Shown one piece after another: positions 1-5,391 of a stretch of 8,350 bases of DNA; position 1 is the first letter of the stretch; every line of letters begins with the position of its first letter. A model generated the notes under the pieces. That model worked only from the letters and a program-made list of their open reading frames with translations, was not told the DNA's origin and did no database searches. The position numbers and the translations under genes are program-made. Origin of the DNA: AWTP1-13 sp035550075 (GTDB lineage: Bacteria; Pseudomonadota; Alphaproteobacteria; Rhizobiales; Hyphomicrobiaceae); the NCBI GenBank assembly GCA_035550075.1, contig DASZQG010000207.1, forward strand, positions 1 through 8,350, written 5' to 3'.

Positions 1-263
1 AGCAGGGCGTTGTTGGCGGGGAGGCCGGTGGCGAAGCGGCGCGTGTTGTCGAGAAGCTGCTCGCTGGCCCTTGAGATGCCGTGCAGCAACGACAGCGGCT
101 GGCGGTTGACGTGCCGGACGGGCAGCAGGGCCTCGGGGGACGCCTGCCACACGAAGGCTTCCGCGGCCGAGAAATCCGTCTCGGCAGGCCCGGCCGGTGC
201 AAGCCGTTCGAGCGCCGCGGCGATGCGGGCCAGGGTGTTGAGCTTGGCTTTCTCGTCGTTCAT
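1..263 (-). CDS. DUF815 family AAA ATP-binding protein, N-terminal part (runs off left edge)
   Basis: The minus strand reads without a stop from an ATG at 263 to the window edge, giving 87 residues. The protein starts MNDEKAKLNTLARIAAALER and continues with FSAAEAFVW, HVNRQPLSLLHGI, LLDNTRRFATGLPANNALL. I recognise this as the N-terminus of DUF815 (PF05673) ATP-binding proteins, where a Walker A loop (GxxGxGKS) normally follows directly after the NNALLWG stretch. Here that loop lies just outside the window, so the ATPase core is not seen. The biochemical role of the family is not established. The gene is divergent from yajC, an arrangement common in alphaproteobacteria. The Shine-Dalgarno is weak (GGA a few bases upstream). 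Its codon use is like the rest of the window. Confidence 0.88.
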   Translation of the reverse strand, partial: MNDEKAKLNTLARIAAALERLAPAGPAETDFSAAEAFVWQASPEALLPVRHVNRQPLSLLHGISRASEQLLDNTRRFATGLPANNAL

Positions 264-304
264 CTGCGGTCCGGGGCTCCGTGCGCCGATGCGTTCCGGT
301 GCGC

Positions 305-333
305 TCTATAGACGAGCCGGCGTTGTGCGTCAC
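305..333 (-). promoter_or_regulatory. candidate promoter for the DUF815 gene
   Basis: On the minus strand GTGACG (333-328) is followed after 17 bp by TATAGA (310-305), the latter inside a CTATAG core. It resembles a sigma-70 type promoter of alphaproteobacteria and lies about 40-70 bp upstream of the DUF815 start codon. It is a pattern match only. Confidence 0.35.
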
Positions 334-352
334 TGACAAGAGCCCGCACTGG

Positions 353-380
353 TTGCAAAGCCGACCTTTCCCACTATAGT
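353..380 (+). promoter_or_regulatory. candidate promoter for the yajC-secDF operon
   Basis: TTGCAA (353-358) and TATAGT (375-380) are separated by 16 bp and resemble a housekeeping promoter. Transcription would start near 387 and give a leader of about 60 nt. That leader holds a short GC hairpin (stem CCGCC 411-415 with GGCGG 420-424, loop GCCC) just before the Shine-Dalgarno GAGGA at 433-437. The whole 264-446 gap holds only these two divergent promoter candidates; I see no small gene in it. Confidence 0.42.
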
Positions 381-446
381 CGCGCCCAATTCCGGGAAAA
401 ACGCATCCGGCCGCCGCCCGGCGGGCAGCTCTGAGGAACGCTTTTC

Positions 447-782
447 ATGTTTATTTCGCCAGCCCATGCGCAGGGCCTGTTCGGGGACGGAGGCGGCAAC
501 GCCTTCATGCAGCTCGTCCCTATCCTGCTGATGTTCGTGATCTTCTACTTCCTGCTGATCCGGCCCCAGCAGCAGCGCGCCAAGGCACACCGCGAGATGG
601 TTTCCAACCTGCGCCGCGGCGACATGGTGGTCACGTCGGGCGGCATCATCGGCAAGGTGACCAAGGTGCGCGACGACAACGAGATCGAGGTCGAGATCGC
701 CGACAACACGCGCGTGCGGGTCATCAAGAGCACAGTGGCCGAGGTGCGCGTGAGGGGCGAACCGGTCAAGGAGCCCGCGTGA
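447..782 (+). CDS. yajC: Sec translocon accessory subunit YajC
   Basis: YajC is a small single-pass inner-membrane protein that associates with SecD, SecF and YidC around SecYEG and assists export and membrane insertion. The 111-residue product has the usual length of the family. It has a short N-terminus (MFISPAHAQ), one membrane helix at about residues 20-38 ending in the hallmark LLIRPQQQRAKAHREM, and then the cytoplasmic domain with LRRGDMVVTSGGIIGKVTKV (57-74). The AHA-Q sequence at residues 6-9 resembles a signal-peptidase site, but no hydrophobic core precedes it; similar ends are common in alphaproteobacterial YajC. The start at 447 is supported by GAGGA 9 nt upstream. It is the first gene of the operon, 55 bp before secD. 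Confidence 0.97.
   Translation: MFISPAHAQGLFGDGGGNAFMQLVPILLMFVIFYFLLIRPQQQRAKAHREMVSNLRRGDMVVTSGGIIGKVTKVRDDNEIEVEIADNTRVRVIKSTVAEVRVRGEPVKEPA
768..773 (+). promoter_or_regulatory. strong Shine-Dalgarno at the 3' end of yajC
   Basis: AAGGAG, a perfect match to the anti-Shine-Dalgarno core, sits inside the last codons of yajC and 5 nt before a GTG at 779. It is too far from the secD ATG (64 nt) to serve secD directly, so it is best explained as serving the short frame at 779-838, or as chance (Lys-Glu codons). Confidence 0.4.
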
Positions 783-838
783 ACGCCGCGTTCGTGCGCG
801 CCGGTCGGCCCAGGTACAAAGCGAAGGTTGAAGCCTGA
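779..838 (+). CDS. putative 19-residue coupling or leader peptide between yajC and secD
   Basis: A GTG at 779 opens a 19-codon frame ending in TGA at 836-838. The GTG overlaps the yajC stop (GTGA, 779-782) and its own stop overlaps the secD start (TGATG, 836-840), so the frame fills the intergenic gap exactly. It has a perfect Shine-Dalgarno (AAGGAG, 768-773) at 5-nt spacing. The peptide would be basic and contain VRAGRPRYK, with no membrane segment. The simplest role would be translational coupling of secD to yajC. The RAGRP stretch recalls the RAGP and RAPP ends of known arrest peptides, some of which lie upstream of sec genes. However, 19 residues are too few to span the ribosome exit tunnel and there is no export signal, so classical force-sensing arrest is unlikely. 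A chance open frame in GC-rich DNA is a real alternative. Confidence 0.3.
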   Translation: MNAAFVRAGRPRYKAKVEA

Positions 839-2487
839 TGCTGCACTTCACCCGCTTCCGCGCGATTGCCATCGTCATTTCCTGCGTCCTGGGCGTGGTG
901 TTCGCGCTGCCGAGCTTCTTCCCAAAGGAGACCGTGCAGAGCTGGCCGTGGTTCGTGCCGCGCTACCAGATCAACCTGGGCCTCGACCTGCGGGGCGGAG
1001 CGCACCTGTTGCTGGCCATGGAAACCTCAGAGGTGCGCAAGGACTGGCTCGACACGCTGCGTGACGACGCGCGCAAGAAGCTGCGCGACGCCAAGATCCC
1101 CGTCGCCGGCATCGGCATTTCAAGCGGGGCCGTGCAGATCCGGCTCGCCAAGCCGGAGGATGCCGAGACGGCGCTCAAGGACCTGCGCACGCTCTCGCAG
1201 CAGACCGGCAACATCATTCGCGGCATCGGTGCGCATGATCTCGACGTGAACAAGGTCGATGCGACCCTCATCACCCTGACGCCGACCGAGGCCGGCCTGC
1301 AGGACCGCATCACCAATGCCATCGGCGCGGCCATCGAGACGGTGCGCCGGCGCGTTGATGCGATGGGCACCATCGAGCCGCAGATCGTGCGCCAGGGTTC
1401 CGACCGCATCCTGGTGCAGGTGCCGGGCCTGCAGGATACTGCCCAGCTCAAGGAGCTGATTGGCAAGACCGCGCGCCTCACCTTCCACGAGGTGCACCCG
1501 ACCATGACAGCGGAGGACGCCCGCCAGACTCGGGTTCCGCCGGGTTACAAGATCTTTCCGGCAGGCAGCGCGGAGGAGTCGGCCGAGCTACTGCGCGAGA
1601 CGCCGGTGGTGCGGGGCGACGAGCTGGTCAGCGCCCAGCCCGATTTCGACCATCGCACCAACGAGCCGATCATTTCGTTCCGCTTCAATAATGCGGGGGC
1701 GCGCAAGTTCGGCACTTATACGCGCGACCATGTAGGCCAGCGGTTTGCGATCGTTCTCGACGACAAGGTGATCTCGGCGCCCGTGATCCGCGAGCCGATC
1801 CTGGGCGGTTCAGGCCAGATCAGCGGCAATTTCAGCGTGGAAAGTGCCAACCAGCTCGCGATCCAGCTCCGCTCCGGCGCGTTGCCGGCCAAGCTCACCG
1901 TGATCGAGGAGCGCGTAGTGGGAGCCAGCCTTGGGCAGGACTCCATCGAGGCGGGCAAGCTGGCGGCGCTGGTTGGCGGCTTGGCGGTGGCGGCGTTCAT
2001 GATCTTCGCCTATGGCCTGCTCGGCGTGTTCGCGGTGATCGGCGCCACCTTCCACGTCATCTTCGTGCTCGCCATCATGGCGCTGCTCGGCTCCACCATG
2101 ACGCTGCCGGGCATCGCCGGCATCGTGCTGACGATCGGCATGGCGGTGGACGCCAACGTGCTTATCAACGAGCGCATACGCGAGGAGCTGCGCCACGGGC
2201 GCACGCCGATCTCGGCCATCGAGACGGGCTTCACGCGCGCCTACGGCACCATCGTCGACAGCCAGCTCACGACCTTCATCGCCGGCGTGGTGATGTTCTG
2301 GCTTGGCTCCGGACCAATCCGCGGTTTCGCCGTCACGCTGACGCTGGGCATTGTCACCACCGTCTACACGGCCTTCACCATCACCCGCCTGCTGGTGGTG
2401 TGGTGGCTCAGCGCGCAAAAAACGCGCAAGGTGGAGGCGCCGCTGTCGTATGCTCCGCCGCCGTCCTGGAAAGTGAGATCGCGCTGA
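838..2487 (+). CDS. secD: protein translocase subunit SecD
   Basis: SecD works with SecF as a proton-driven membrane motor that pulls translocating proteins out of SecYEG on the periplasmic side. The 549-residue product shows the family layout: a first membrane helix (about 8-28), the LGLDLRGGAHLLL motif (47-59), a large periplasmic P1 region containing VRRRVDAMG and RILVQVPGL (169-198), LRSGALPA (345-352), and five further membrane helices (about 375-520). The key TM4 motif GMAVDANVLINERIREE (434-450) carries the conserved proton-path aspartate D438. It starts at ATG 838 with GAAGG (823-827) 10 nt upstream, and its stop overlaps the secF start (TGATG), indicating translational coupling. SecD and SecF are separate proteins here, unlike the fused SecDF of Rhizobiaceae. 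Confidence 0.99.
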   Translation: MLHFTRFRAIAIVISCVLGVVFALPSFFPKETVQSWPWFVPRYQINLGLDLRGGAHLLLAMETSEVRKDWLDTLRDDARKKLRDAKIPVAGIGISSGAVQIRLAKPEDAETALKDLRTLSQQTGNIIRGIGAHDLDVNKVDATLITLTPTEAGLQDRITNAIGAAIETVRRRVDAMGTIEPQIVRQGSDRILVQVPGLQDTAQLKELIGKTARLTFHEVHPTMTAEDARQTRVPPGYKIFPAGSAEESAELLRETPVVRGDELVSAQPDFDHRTNEPIISFRFNNAGARKFGTYTRDHVGQRFAIVLDDKVISAPVIREPILGGSGQISGNFSVESANQLAIQLRSGALPAKLTVIEERVVGASLGQDSIEAGKLAALVGGLAVAAFMIFAYGLLGVFAVIGATFHVIFVLAIMALLGSTMTLPGIAGIVLTIGMAVDANVLINERIREELRHGRTPISAIETGFTRAYGTIVDSQLTTFIAGVVMFWLGSGPIRGFAVTLTLGIVTTVYTAFTITRLLVVWWLSAQKTRKVEAPLSYAPPPSWKVRSR

Positions 2488-3476
2488 TGAAATTCATGTT
2501 CAAGGGCATCGATTTCTTCCCGCACGACACGCGCTGGAAGATCATCGAGCGGCGCTACATCTTCATCGGCCTGTCGTGGGCGCTGGCGATCATGTCCGCG
2601 GTGCTGCTGATGACGCGGGGCCTCAACTACGGCGTCGACTTCAAGGGCGGATCGCTGATTGAGGTCCAGTCGAAAGTCGGCAAGCTCGATATCGCCACAC
2701 TGCGCGGCAAGCTCGACAACCTCGGGGTGGGCGAGGTGCAGGTGCAGGGCGTGGGCCAGGGCAACGAGGCGCTGATCCGGGTCGCGCAGCGGCCGGCGAC
2801 GGCCGAACTCAGCGAGGAGAAGGCGCAGGCCGCGGCCAACGACAAGGTGAAGCAGGCCCTCGGCAACGAGATCGAGGTGCGGCGCGTCGAGGTGGTCGGG
2901 CCGACGGTGTCGAACGAGCTCAAGCGCACCGGCGTGATCGCGGTGATCTGCTCGATGCTCGGCATCATGCTTTATGTGTGGTTCCGGTTCGAGTGGCAGT
3001 TTGGCGTCGCGGCCATTCTCGCCCTGTCGCACGACGTGTTCATCACCGTCGGGATGTTCTCGCTGCTGTGGTACGAATTCGACCTGTCTGTGGTCGCGGC
3101 GATCCTGACGCTCGCGGGCTATTCCATCAACGACACCGTGGTGGTGTTCGACCGCATCCGCGAGAACCTGCGTCGCTACAAGCGCATGCCGCTGATCGAT
3201 TTGCTCAACCTGTCGATCAACGAGACGCTGTCGCGCACGGTGCTGACGTCCGTCACCACCGCGCTGGCCGTGCTTGCGCTGTACATATTCGGTACCGCGG
3301 TGATCCACGGCTTCTCGTTCGCAATGCTGTTCGGCATCGTGATCGGCACCTATTCCTCGATCTTCGTGGCCGCGCCGTTGTTGCTGCTGTTTGGCGTCAA
3401 GCGCGACGTGAACGAGGAGAAGGCGAGCGCCAAGGGCGACACTCGGGCGCGAGGCGCGAGCGTTGCCCTGAAATGA
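2487..3476 (+). CDS. secF: protein translocase subunit SecF
   Basis: SecF is the partner of SecD in the proton-driven export motor. The 329-residue product has a first membrane helix at about 24-43, GLNYGVDFKGGS (45-56), a short periplasmic domain (about 57-145), and a C-terminal five-helix bundle. Family motifs are VVGPTVSNELKRTG (136-149), LSHDVFITVG (180-189) and GYSINDTVVVFDRIREN (211-227). The frame is open further upstream to 2400, but those 29 codons lie inside secD and do not resemble SecF. The ATG at 2487, which overlaps the secD stop, gives the expected N-terminus MKFMFKGIDFFPHDTRWKI. A weak GTGAG at 2473-2477 may assist; coupling to secD is the likely route of initiation. The last 25 residues are polar and poorly conserved, as is usual. 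Confidence 0.99.
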   Translation: MKFMFKGIDFFPHDTRWKIIERRYIFIGLSWALAIMSAVLLMTRGLNYGVDFKGGSLIEVQSKVGKLDIATLRGKLDNLGVGEVQVQGVGQGNEALIRVAQRPATAELSEEKAQAAANDKVKQALGNEIEVRRVEVVGPTVSNELKRTGVIAVICSMLGIMLYVWFRFEWQFGVAAILALSHDVFITVGMFSLLWYEFDLSVVAAILTLAGYSINDTVVVFDRIRENLRRYKRMPLIDLLNLSINETLSRTVLTSVTTALAVLALYIFGTAVIHGFSFAMLFGIVIGTYSSIFVAAPLLLLFGVKRDVNEEKASAKGDTRARGASVALK

Positions 3477-3844
3477 GCGGCGCGCCGGCTAGGTATCCGG
3501 GCCAGGCGCCGATCGATGCCTACGGCAACGGGGGTTTCCGGTTTGCCGGCATGAGCCATCGCGGCTCGCTGTTGTGCCTGCCGAGCGGCATCTACGCGTG
3601 GGATCCGCCCGATCCCGTGGATGCGCGTTCGCTGGAGCGGGTGCTGGCCGGCGGGGAGGCCGTCGGCATGCTGCTGTTGGGCACGGGTGCCGCGCAGAAG
3701 CTGCCGGACGCTGCCGTGCGGCGGGCGTTCGCCGAGGCGCAGATTGCGCTGGAATCGATGGATACGGGGGCCGCCTGCCGCACCTACAACATTCTGCTGA
3801 CTGAGAAGCGGTCTGTGGCCGCGGCGCTGGTCGCGGTGGGGTGA
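3473..3844 (+). CDS. Mth938-like domain protein (DUF498, NDUFAF3 family)
   Basis: This 123-residue protein matches the Mth938/DUF498 family (PF04430), a small alpha/beta fold that includes the mitochondrial complex I assembly factor NDUFAF3. Recognisable stretches are IDAYGNGGFRFAG (14-26), HRGSLLCLPSGIYAW (29-43), LLLGTG (67-72) and the C-terminal ESMDTGAACRTYNILLTEKR (94-113). Conservation of this gene next to secDF in alphaproteobacteria has been used to link NDUFAF3 to membrane insertion. I infer the same role here in assembly or insertion of a respiratory complex, but the bacterial function is unproven. The ATG at 3473 overlaps the secF stop (ATGA). There is no good Shine-Dalgarno, which fits coupled translation. 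The frame is open well upstream, but that part lies inside secF. Confidence 0.95.
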   Translation: MSGAPARYPGQAPIDAYGNGGFRFAGMSHRGSLLCLPSGIYAWDPPDPVDARSLERVLAGGEAVGMLLLGTGAAQKLPDAAVRRAFAEAQIALESMDTGAACRTYNILLTEKRSVAAALVAVG

Positions 3845-3853
3845 GGCACAAGC

Positions 3854-3858
3854 GGAGG
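3854..3858 (+). promoter_or_regulatory. Shine-Dalgarno that fixes the start of the membrane protein at 3865
   Basis: GGAGG lies 6 nt before ATG 3865. It favours this start over the in-frame GTG at 3841, which overlaps the upstream stop and would only add eight polar residues (MRHKRRQP). Confidence 0.75.
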
Positions 3859-3864
3859 CAACCG

Positions 3865-4464
3865 ATGCAGCGCATCATCGAAAACCCGTGGGGGAGCCTG
3901 GGCGCAGGCTTCGCCGCGGCGATAGTGGTTCTGCTGGTGTGGGTGGCGGCGGCCGGCTCCGACGGCGTGGGCTTCCTGTCGTTTCTCTTGCGCTGGGTGC
4001 ACGTGGTGGCGGCGATGGTGTGGGTGGGCCTGATCGTGTTCGTCAATTTCATCCAACTCATCGCCATGCGCGCCGCCGACGAGCGGGCGCGCGACTTCAT
4101 GCATATCTCGGTGGTGCCGCAGGTGGCACTGTGGTTCCGCCATGCCTCCACGCTGGTGGTGGCGAGTGGCCTGCTGCTGGCGGTGCTGGCCGGCTACCTG
4201 CTGCCCGGGCTCATCTACGGCACCGGCGTGTACATGCCGCCGGAGCGCGCAAGCCTGCTCTGGCTCGGCGTGCTGGGCGGGCTGGCGATGTGGATGCTGG
4301 TGCACATGTACATCTGGCCGAGCCTGCGCATTGCGCTCGGCCTGCGTCCCGGCGACGAGGCGGGTCGCGCAGCGGCCCGCGACCGTGTGCGGCTGTTCGC
4401 GCGGCTCAACCTGATCATTGCCGTGCCCGTCACGCTGGCGATGGTGGCAGCGGCTCATCTGTAG
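3865..4464 (+). CDS. multi-pass membrane protein related to the N-terminal domain of PuuD (urate oxidase N-terminal family)
   Basis: The 199-residue product is an integral membrane protein with about five helices (residues 13-31, 38-66, 92-113, 130-152, 179-196). The second helix, LLRWVHVVAAMVWVGLIVFVNFIQL (41-65), and the fourth, ending MLVHMYIWPSLRI (144-156), look like the urate oxidase N-terminal / PuuD family (PF06181), where WxHxxxxxxWxG and an IWP motif recur. Histidines 46, 93 and 147 lie in or near helices and could bind heme or metal; this is inference. Full-length PuuD is about twice as long and ends in a cytochrome c domain; no CxxCH is present here, so urate oxidation should not be assumed. 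A distant CopD-type relationship is an alternative. It lies between two homologues of complex I assembly factors, 20 bp after one and 15 bp before the other. Confidence 0.78.
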   Translation: MQRIIENPWGSLGAGFAAAIVVLLVWVAAAGSDGVGFLSFLLRWVHVVAAMVWVGLIVFVNFIQLIAMRAADERARDFMHISVVPQVALWFRHASTLVVASGLLLAVLAGYLLPGLIYGTGVYMPPERASLLWLGVLGGLAMWMLVHMYIWPSLRIALGLRPGDEAGRAAARDRVRLFARLNLIIAVPVTLAMVAAAHL

Positions 4465-4479
4465 GAGGGCAAGTGCGGC

Positions 4480-5346
4480 ATGGCGGGCCGGGCAACATCG
4501 CCGGTCGCCGGCGCCGCGGACACGGTTGCCGCAGTGGCGCGCGCGGAGGAGCCGGACCGCTATCTGGCCGCCCTGCTGGCGCCGCCCGCCGCGCGGCCCG
4601 CGCTGATCGCCCTCGCCGCCTATGCCGGGGAGCTGGCGCGCGTCATCCGGCTGGTGGGAGAGCCGACGGCAGGCGAGCTGCGGCTGCAGTGGTGGAGCGA
4701 GGCCGTCCTGGCGGATCAAGGCACGCGCAGCGGACACCCGGTGGTGGACGCTCTTGGCACGGCCATGCAGCAGCACGCCCTGTCCGCGAATACGCTTGCC
4801 GGCGTTGCCGATGCGCGCGCGCTCGGCCTCTATGCGGAGCCGTTTGCGGACGAGGAGGCGCTGCGGGATTACCTCCAGCGCGCCGAGGGTGCGCTGTTTG
4901 CGCTGGCGGCGCAGGTGCTGCACCCCGGCGCCGGCGAGACGCTGCAAACCGCCGCGCGTGCCTGCGGCAGCGCCTACGGCCGGGCGCGCCTGCTGTTCGG
5001 CCTGCCGCGTGCGCTATCGCGGGGACGGGTGCTGCTACCCGTGGCGCGGCTGGCGGCGGCCGGTCTCACGCCGGGCGATCTGCTGACGGCGGGGCGGGAA
5101 GGGGAGGTGCGGCCGCTACTGGCAGAGGCCACGCAGCAGGCCAGGGAGGCGCTGGCCGAGGCGCGGCACCATGTTGCCAAATTGCCGCGCGATATGCAGG
5201 CGGCGTTCCTTCCTTTGGCCTTGGTCGATCCGTATCTGCGGGCCTCGGAGCGGGCGCGCAGGGTGTCCCTGCTGGTCGAGCCTCGGATCGCGCCGATCGC
5301 CCGCATTTCGCGGCTGGCGGTTGCGCACTGGCGCGGTCGGGCCTGA
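4480..5346 (+). CDS. squalene/phytoene synthase family protein, probably non-catalytic (NDUFAF6-like)
   Basis: The 288-residue product has the fold signature of the trans-isoprenyl diphosphate synthase (squalene/phytoene synthase) family: DRYLAALLAP (26-35), ALAAYAGELARV (44-55), GELRLQWWSEAV (65-76), YLQRAEGALFALAAQ (131-145), ACGSAYGRARLLFGLP (161-176) and GRVLLPVARL (182-191). The two aspartate-rich DxxxD motifs that bind Mg-diphosphate in true synthases are not seen: the first site reads ELARV and the second GRARL. This agrees with the NDUFAF6-like branch, the mitochondrial complex I assembly factor, rather than carotenoid or hopanoid synthesis. No other carotenoid or squalene gene is nearby. 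ATG 4480 follows GGAGGG (4464-4469) at 10 nt. The gene closes the tight part of the operon. Confidence 0.9.
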   Translation: MAGRATSPVAGAADTVAAVARAEEPDRYLAALLAPPAARPALIALAAYAGELARVIRLVGEPTAGELRLQWWSEAVLADQGTRSGHPVVDALGTAMQQHALSANTLAGVADARALGLYAEPFADEEALRDYLQRAEGALFALAAQVLHPGAGETLQTAARACGSAYGRARLLFGLPRALSRGRVLLPVARLAAAGLTPGDLLTAGREGEVRPLLAEATQQAREALAEARHHVAKLPRDMQAAFLPLALVDPYLRASERARRVSLLVEPRIAPIARISRLAVAHWRGRA

Positions 5347-5378
5347 AGCGGCAACGTGCGGTGAGGGGTGCGGGCGAA

Positions 5379-5383
5379 GGAGG
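5379..5383 (+). promoter_or_regulatory. Shine-Dalgarno that fixes the start of the SGNH hydrolase at 5392
   Basis: GGAGG lies 8 nt before ATG 5392. It favours this start over the in-frame GTG at 5368, which would add MRAKEAGT in front of a signal peptide that is already complete. Confidence 0.75.
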
Positions 5384-5391
5384 CGGGCACA

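Noticed and set aside
10..336. A plus-strand frame of 108 codons at the left edge
   Set aside because: The opposite strand encodes a clear DUF815 N-terminus over most of this stretch; the plus-strand translation is Ser/Arg/Ala-rich and has no family resemblance.
779..838. Classical SecM/VemP-type arrest peptide controlling secDF
   Set aside because: The 19-residue peptide has a suggestive RAGRP stretch, but it lacks a signal sequence or membrane helix and is too short to leave the exit tunnel, so a force-sensing arrest mechanism is not supported. Only the coupling idea is kept as a finding.
3865..4464. Naming the gene puuD (urate hydroxylase)
   Set aside because: The membrane part is similar, but the protein is half length, has no cytochrome c motif and no purine-degradation neighbours.
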